From Sinomonas sp. R1AF57 (GTDB lineage: Bacteria > Actinomycetota > Actinomycetes > Actinomycetales > Micrococcaceae), in NCBI RefSeq assembly GCF_002224485.1, contig NZ_CP022463.1:3212436-3276435 (forward strand): 64,000 bases of DNA, in the 5' to 3' direction. A program made the position numbers and the translations under genes. The notes under the pieces are model-generated. The model was not told the origin of the DNA, did no database searches, and was given only the letters and a program-made list of their open reading frames with translations. This document shows, in pieces, positions 59,988 to 64,000 of this stretch (positions are counted from its first letter, which is position 1; the number at the start of each line of letters is the position of its first letter).

Positions 59988-60887
59988 CTACCGCGTTTCC
60001 CCCGCCTGTTCCTCGGCGGGCGGCGCTGGGGAGGCGGGGCGCGCCGTCGACCGCGGCCGGCGGACGGTGAGCAGGAAGGCGATAGCGCCCGCGAGGAACA
60101 GCAGGCCCGAAACCCACGTGTTGACGCGGAGGCCCAGGATCAGGTTGGCGTAGTCGGAGCGCATGAGCTCGAACGCGAAGCGCCCCGCCGTGTAGGCCGC
60201 GATGTAGAGGGCGAACACGCTCCCGGCGCCGAGCCTGAACCGCCGGTCCAGCCACATGATCACGGCGGCTGTGACGAGGCACCAGACCGACTCGTACAGG
60301 AAGGTGGGCTGGAAGTAGCCCAGAACCACGGGATTCCCCGCGGCGTCGATGACGGCCCGGGCGGCCTGGGGGTCCATCTGGTGGATCTCGAGCGCCCAGG
60401 GAAGGCCGGTCGGGTCACCGTAGAGCTCGTTGTTGAACCAGTTGCCCCAGCGGCCGATCCCCTGCGCGATGAGGACGCCGGGCGAGATCGCGTCGGCGAA
60501 CGCGATGAACGAGGCCCCGGCGCGCCGGCACCCGATCCACGCACCGAGCGCGCCCAGCGCCACCGCGCCCCAGATCCCGAGTCCGCCGTCCCAGATCGCG
60601 AACGCGTTCCACGGGTTCTTCCCGGGCACGAAGTACAGCTCGGGGTCGGTGATGACGTGGTAGATCCGGCCGCCGATGATCCCGAACGGGACGGCCCAGA
60701 GGCTGATGTCCAAGGCCTCGCCCGGCAGGCCGCCGCGGGCCTGCCATCGGCGGGTGCCGATCCACATCGCCACCGCGATCCCAGCGATGATGCACAGGGC
60801 GTAGAAGTGGATCGTCAACGGCCCGATCTGGATTCCGCTCACGGTCGGGGAAGGCAGGGAGGCCGTCACTGCAAGGCTCGCGCTCAC
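59988..60887 (-). CDS. lgt: Prolipoprotein diacylglyceryl transferase
   Basis: A 299-residue membrane enzyme that adds diacylglycerol to the cysteine of prolipoproteins. IHFYALCIIAGIAVAMWIG, the H-G-G-x-x-G-type loop with GGRIYHVITDPELYF and the catalytic-region motif GRWGNWFNNELYG followed by HQMDPQ and PTFLYESVW are in place. GTG 60887 lies six bases after TACGAT (leaderless); an ATG at 60938 would add 17 residues. It lies 66 bp after the LysR gene. Several lipoproteins in this window would be its substrates. Confidence 0.92.
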   Translation of the reverse strand: MSASLAVTASLPSPTVSGIQIGPLTIHFYALCIIAGIAVAMWIGTRRWQARGGLPGEALDISLWAVPFGIIGGRIYHVITDPELYFVPGKNPWNAFAIWDGGLGIWGAVALGALGAWIGCRRAGASFIAFADAISPGVLIAQGIGRWGNWFNNELYGDPTGLPWALEIHQMDPQAARAVIDAAGNPVVLGYFQPTFLYESVWCLVTAAVIMWLDRRFRLGAGSVFALYIAAYTAGRFAFELMRSDYANLILGLRVNTWVSGLLFLAGAIAFLLTVRRPRSTARPASPAPPAEEQAGETR

Positions 60888-60953
60888 CGCGGGATCGTAC
60901 CAATCCCAGATGACCCCGCGCTGGACACCGGACGACATCAGGCGGCAGCCCGC

Positions 60954-61850
60954 TCATGTGACGGTGGGCAGCACGCGCTCGGCGACCTCGAGCGCATGCG
61001 GGAGCACCCGGGACGGGTTCGACGGCGCCCACGCGAGCCCGTGCTGGAGGTACGGCTGCGCCGCACCCGAAAGCGGCACGTACACGGCACCGTGCGGGAG
61101 GATGTCGCTCATCCCCTCGCTCACGAGGCTCACCCCCATGCCCGCGGCCACGAACGTCAGGATCATGAACGGGTCCCCGATCGTCTGGACAACGCGGGGG
61201 CGGAACCCGGCGGCGACGCACGCCGCCGTCGCCGTCCGTTCGAGGTCGGAGCCGCCGCCGGAGGGCATCATTATGAAGTCCTCGTCGCGCAGCTCGGCCA
61301 GGTCGAGCGTGGCCCGCTGGGCGAGCGGGTGGTCCACGGGCACGACGGCGCCGAGCGCCTCGCGCGCGATCAGCCGGGATGCGAGCGGGGACGGGTCGAG
61401 CGGGAGCCCCACGAAGGCCAGGTCGAGCGTGCCCTGCTGGAGCTGTGCGACGGCGTCGCCCGTCACCACCCGGCCCTGGAGTGAGAGGACCACGTCCGGG
61501 TACTGGCGCCGCAGCGCGCGGGTGAGCCGCGGCAGGGTGCGATGGTTGATGGCGCCGGTGAAGCTCACGGTGAGATGCCCGTACACCGTGCCGACCGAGG
61601 CGTGCGCAGCCTGGCGCGCCACCTCGAGCTCCTCGAGCGCGCGGTACGCGTGCGGGAGCAGCGAACGCCCCGACGCGGTGAGCGAGACACTGCGCGTGCT
61701 GCGGTCGAACAGGGGGACGCCGATGTCCTTCTCGAGCTTGCGGATGGTTTGGCTCAGCGGCGACTGCGCCATGTGCAGCCGGGACGCGGCGCGCCCGAAG
61801 TGCAGCTCCTCCGCGACGGCGACGAACGCCTCGAGCCACCTGATCTCCAC
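60954..61850 (-). CDS. LysR family regulator
   Basis: 298 residues. The N-terminal helix-turn-helix is AVAEELHFGRAASRLHMAQSPLSQTIR and the rest is the periplasmic-binding-protein-like effector domain (GHLTVSFTGAINHRTLPRLT, then VSLVSEGMS). GTG 61850 fits the family N-terminus (VEIRWLEAF). It is divergent from the MFS gene at 61901, only 50 bp away, and probably regulates it. A role for the catabolic operon is possible but unproven. Confidence 0.9.
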   Translation of the reverse strand: MEIRWLEAFVAVAEELHFGRAASRLHMAQSPLSQTIRKLEKDIGVPLFDRSTRSVSLTASGRSLLPHAYRALEELEVARQAAHASVGTVYGHLTVSFTGAINHRTLPRLTRALRRQYPDVVLSLQGRVVTGDAVAQLQQGTLDLAFVGLPLDPSPLASRLIAREALGAVVPVDHPLAQRATLDLAELRDEDFIMMPSGGGSDLERTATAACVAAGFRPRVVQTIGDPFMILTFVAAGMGVSLVSEGMSDILPHGAVYVPLSGAAQPYLQHGLAWAPSNPSRVLPHALEVAERVLPTVT

Positions 61851-61887
61851 GCCCCCATTCAAGCATCGGGGCCGGCGCAGCGATGGG

Positions 61888-61901
61888 TAGGCTGGAGGGC
61901 G
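61888..61901 (+). promoter_or_regulatory. Leaderless promoter of the MFS gene
   Basis: TAGGCT at 61888-61893, seven bases, then GTG at 61901. Confidence 0.5.
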
Positions 61902-63076
61902 TGACCGCCACCAGGGACTCCGCCCAGAAGGCACGCACCGACGGAGTCCCGGACCGGGTCCTCATGGGGATCGGCTTCCTGTCCTTCTTCGACCGGTTCG
62001 CCACACCCCCGATGCTCCTCGTCCTGGCCGACCGCACGGGCCTGTCCCTGGGCGAGGCCGTGGGCCTCGTGGGCGCCTACTCGCTCTTCTACGCCCTCGG
62101 CCAGCCGCTGTGGGGCTTCGTGAGCGACCGGTTCGGCCGCGTCAGCGTGCTGCGCACGGCGCTGACGGGTCTGCTCATCGCCGCCGCGGCGAGCACGATC
62201 CTGAGCTCGTACGTCCCGCTGCTCGTCGCGCGCTCGGCCGCGGGCCTCATGGCGGGCTGCCTCTATCCGACGCTCCTGACGATCATCGGCGACACCCGGA
62301 CCGGCATCGAGAAGGCCCGCGGCCTCTCAGACCTGCAGGTCTACTCGTCGCTGGGGACCACCGTGGCGACCCTCGCCGCGGGCTCCCTCGCGGCCTTCAC
62401 GGACTGGCGGCTCGTCTTCGGGCTGCCGGCCCTGGGCTGCCTCGCGCTCCTGTTCTCCCTGCGCCACACGCACGACGCCGCCACCCACCTGCGCGGGCCC
62501 GCGGACTTCCGCCGGGCCTTCTCGGGCGCGGCCCTCGGCGTGTACGGGATCGCGGTGCTTGAGGGCGCGGTGCTCATGGGCGTCCTGACGTACATCGTGC
62601 CGGCGCTCCAGGACGCGGGCGTCCCGATCGCGCTGGCCGGGGTGCTCGCGGCGGGGTACGGGGTGGGCGTGATCGTGGGCGCGCGCATCATGCGGCGGCT
62701 CGTACGCCGGTTCTCCCGCACCCAGCTGATGGGGATCGGCGGAGGCGTCATCATCGCGGCCTACGCGGTGTCCACGCTCTCCCAGAGCCCGGCGGCCCTC
62801 ACCGTGACCTCGCTGCTGATCGGCGCGACGAACGCCGTGCTGCACTCGTCGCTGCAGGGCTGGGCCACCGAGGTCGCCCCCGATGCACGCGCGACGACCG
62901 TGGCCCTGTTCGCCGGATCCCTGTTCCTCGGCAGCTCGCTCGGCACATTCCTGACGGCCGGATTCGCCGACGAGCGGCAGTACGGGGTGATCTTCCTGTT
63001 CGGACTCGCGGCCGCCGTCGTGCTCACCGCCGTGGTGACGATCGCGCACGGGGCGTGGGAGCGGCGTCGGGCGTAG
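61901..63076 (+). CDS. MFS transporter, 12-TM
   Basis: 391 residues with 12 helices. LMGIGFLSFFDRFATPPMLL is helix 1, YALGQPLWGFVSDRFGRVSV loop 2-3 and AGLMAGCLYPTLLTIIGD helix 4-5, all ordinary MFS. Nothing marks the substrate. Export is suggested by the divergent LysR gene. The start is leaderless in type; an ATG six codons earlier is possible. Confidence 0.82.
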   Translation: MTATRDSAQKARTDGVPDRVLMGIGFLSFFDRFATPPMLLVLADRTGLSLGEAVGLVGAYSLFYALGQPLWGFVSDRFGRVSVLRTALTGLLIAAAASTILSSYVPLLVARSAAGLMAGCLYPTLLTIIGDTRTGIEKARGLSDLQVYSSLGTTVATLAAGSLAAFTDWRLVFGLPALGCLALLFSLRHTHDAATHLRGPADFRRAFSGAALGVYGIAVLEGAVLMGVLTYIVPALQDAGVPIALAGVLAAGYGVGVIVGARIMRRLVRRFSRTQLMGIGGGVIIAAYAVSTLSQSPAALTVTSLLIGATNAVLHSSLQGWATEVAPDARATTVALFAGSLFLGSSLGTFLTAGFADERQYGVIFLFGLAAAVVLTAVVTIAHGAWERRRA

Positions 63077-63116
63077 CACAACGCAGTTGGCGATGCCGGG
63101 CGCCTGAGGGGCCGCG

Positions 63117-63791
63117 TCAGAGGCCGGCCCGGTCGATCCGCCGGTGGTACCGCATGCCCGCCGCTCCCCCGAGAACCGCGCCGGCGAGGGTGATGAGCGC
63201 CGTGACGACAAGGACGATGATGCCGCCCGTGGTCAGCGTGCCCTCGTCCACGGGAATCCTGGGGAAGCTGTTCAGGGTGGAGAGGACGTTGAACTGGCTC
63301 CCGGCCACCACGACCAGGACCGCGAAGAGGATGGCGATGACCACGGCCCACAGCCACACGGCAACGCCCTGCCGGGCACCGTCGAACCGCGCCATCCGGC
63401 CCGCGACGTAGCCGCCGCAGTAGTAGGAGACGAAGAGGATCAGGGCCACCACCACGGCGCCGACGATGCCCACCGTCTGCCCCGCCTGGTTGGCCAGCTT
63501 GGCCGGATCGGTCTGGGTGCCGACGCCGACGCCGGCCCCGGCCGCGGTGAGCACGGCGGTCAGGAGCACGGACATCCCGGTCGCGGTGAGCCACCCGAAG
63601 AAGGCCGAGCCGGCCTTCATGCCGCCGAAGCGCCTCCGCTGCTCGGCGGGGGTCAGCGCCTCGTCCTCGCGGTGCTCGCGGTCGTCCCGGTAGTCCCGGT
63701 CGTCGCGTTCCTCGCGGTACTCCCGGTCGTCGCGGCGTTCCCTGTCCCAGTCGGGGTCCTGGCCAGCGGGCTCGCGGTATTCGTGGCTCAT
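63117..63791 (-). CDS. YrzE-like membrane protein with charged N-terminal tail
   Basis: 224 residues. The first 60 residues are a repeated Arg/Asp/Glu/Tyr stretch (ERRDDREYREERDDRDYRDD), then four membrane helices (FFGWLTATGMSVLLTAVLTA; IVGAVVVALILFVSYYCGG; WLWAVVIAILFAVLVVV; TTGGIIVLVVTALITLAG). The core resembles YrzE-type membrane proteins of actinobacteria. The ATG follows AGGGCAGGA. Function is unknown; the charged tail may interact with nucleic acid or other proteins. Confidence 0.7.
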   Translation of the reverse strand: MSHEYREPAGQDPDWDRERRDDREYREERDDRDYRDDREHREDEALTPAEQRRRFGGMKAGSAFFGWLTATGMSVLLTAVLTAAGAGVGVGTQTDPAKLANQAGQTVGIVGAVVVALILFVSYYCGGYVAGRMARFDGARQGVAVWLWAVVIAILFAVLVVVAGSQFNVLSTLNSFPRIPVDEGTLTTGGIIVLVVTALITLAGAVLGGAAGMRYHRRIDRAGL

Positions 63792-63982
63792 GGTCCTGCC
63801 CTCTTCCCGTAGCGGATGCTTCACTTCGGTGCTACCGCCACACTTCCCCGCCGCGGACCGACCCAACCATCGCGGCTCCTTCCGGTCCGGTGCGGCGAGG
63901 CCTACCCTGAAACCGTCCCGATGACTCGTCCCGCTGGGAAGCTGGAGGCTCGGTGAGGCGGCCCGAACCAGAGGAGCCTGCC

Positions 63983-64000
63983 ATGTCCACCCACGCCGTC
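63983..64000 (+). CDS. Start of a gene, cut by window edge
   Basis: ATG 63983 after GAGGAG at six bases, reading MSTHAV to the end of the window. A TACCCT box at 63903-63908 could be its promoter. Only six codons are visible, so no function can be given. Confidence 0.6.

Noticed and set aside
63921-63956. Eleven-codon frame MTRPAGKLEAR before the last gene
   Set aside because: No ribosome binding site and no codon pattern suggesting attenuation; the gene it would control is outside the window.

Overview
This window is GC-rich, densely coded chromosomal DNA. Heavy G/C third positions, GTG starts, Cu/Zn efflux genes, a CsoR-type operator, a DtxR/IdeR-type iron box and many probable leaderless genes point to an actinobacterium, most likely of the Micrococcaceae (Arthrobacter/Sinomonas type). 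The genus is inference. No rRNA, tRNA or CRISPR array was seen. The only mobile DNA is a transposase tail at the left edge and a pair of about 100-bp palindromic repeats near 50.4 and 51.4 kb.

Layout. 0-5 kb: transposon remnant, DUF456 membrane protein, NAD(P) malic enzyme, a Gfo/Idh oxidoreductase behind the 3' stump of a glycoside hydrolase, and a ROK repressor. 5-10 kb: TetR regulator, MFS sugar transporter, GntR regulator, UbiB-like kinase. 10-16.4 kb: a leftward copper island (CopB-type ATPase, DUF6153, DUF305, F510_1955-type protein, Tat multicopper oxidase, DUF302) behind a CsoR-like operator, with no csoR in view. 16.5-22.6 kb: DUF3237, malQ, an ArsR/CDF zinc-type efflux pair, a 14-TM MFS pump and a small protein. 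22.9-27.4 kb: an alanine/glycine module, cycA-like permease, PucR regulator and ald, sharing a CGACA-N2-TGTCG palindrome. 27.6-31 kb: flavin reductase, metallo-beta-lactamase/beta-CASP protein, GerMN-type lipoprotein and a small acidic protein.

31-34 kb: an unusual fusion of adenylation domain, carrier protein and membrane acyltransferase, with an iron box at its start. 34-38.2 kb: MOSC, SRPBCC, and a tightly coupled set of CBS protein, lipoprotein, Nramp-related transporter and two PRC-barrel proteins. 38.3-44 kb: DUF2252, a SigB/F-like sigma factor facing a TetR gene across three strong operators, an XRE regulator, a TM-helix channel-like protein and a LapA-like protein. 44-50 kb: aldo-keto reductase, MFS efflux protein, ABC-2 exporter, SRPBCC and a CPA1 antiporter. 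The XRE, aldo-keto reductase and antiporter genes share a promoter-proximal motif. 50.4-51.4 kb: paired palindromic repeats around a small acidic protein and a CdiI-like protein.

51.4-59.7 kb: a leftward six-gene catabolic operon (MHS symporter, shikimate-dehydrogenase-like, Gfo/Idh, Fe-S old-yellow-enzyme reductase, TIM-barrel isomerase, FAD dehydrogenase). Five of its six genes are within the coupled chain of overlapping or near-abutting reading frames. It looks suited to a cyclic polyol or shikimate-like substrate, but the substrate is not established. 60-64 kb: lgt, LysR with a divergent MFS gene, a charged membrane protein, and the start of a further gene at the right edge.

Start codons were chosen from ribosome binding sites, stop/start overlaps, or a TANNNT box 6-7 bases before the start (leaderless transcripts). 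Family assignments come from reading the sequence, not from a search.
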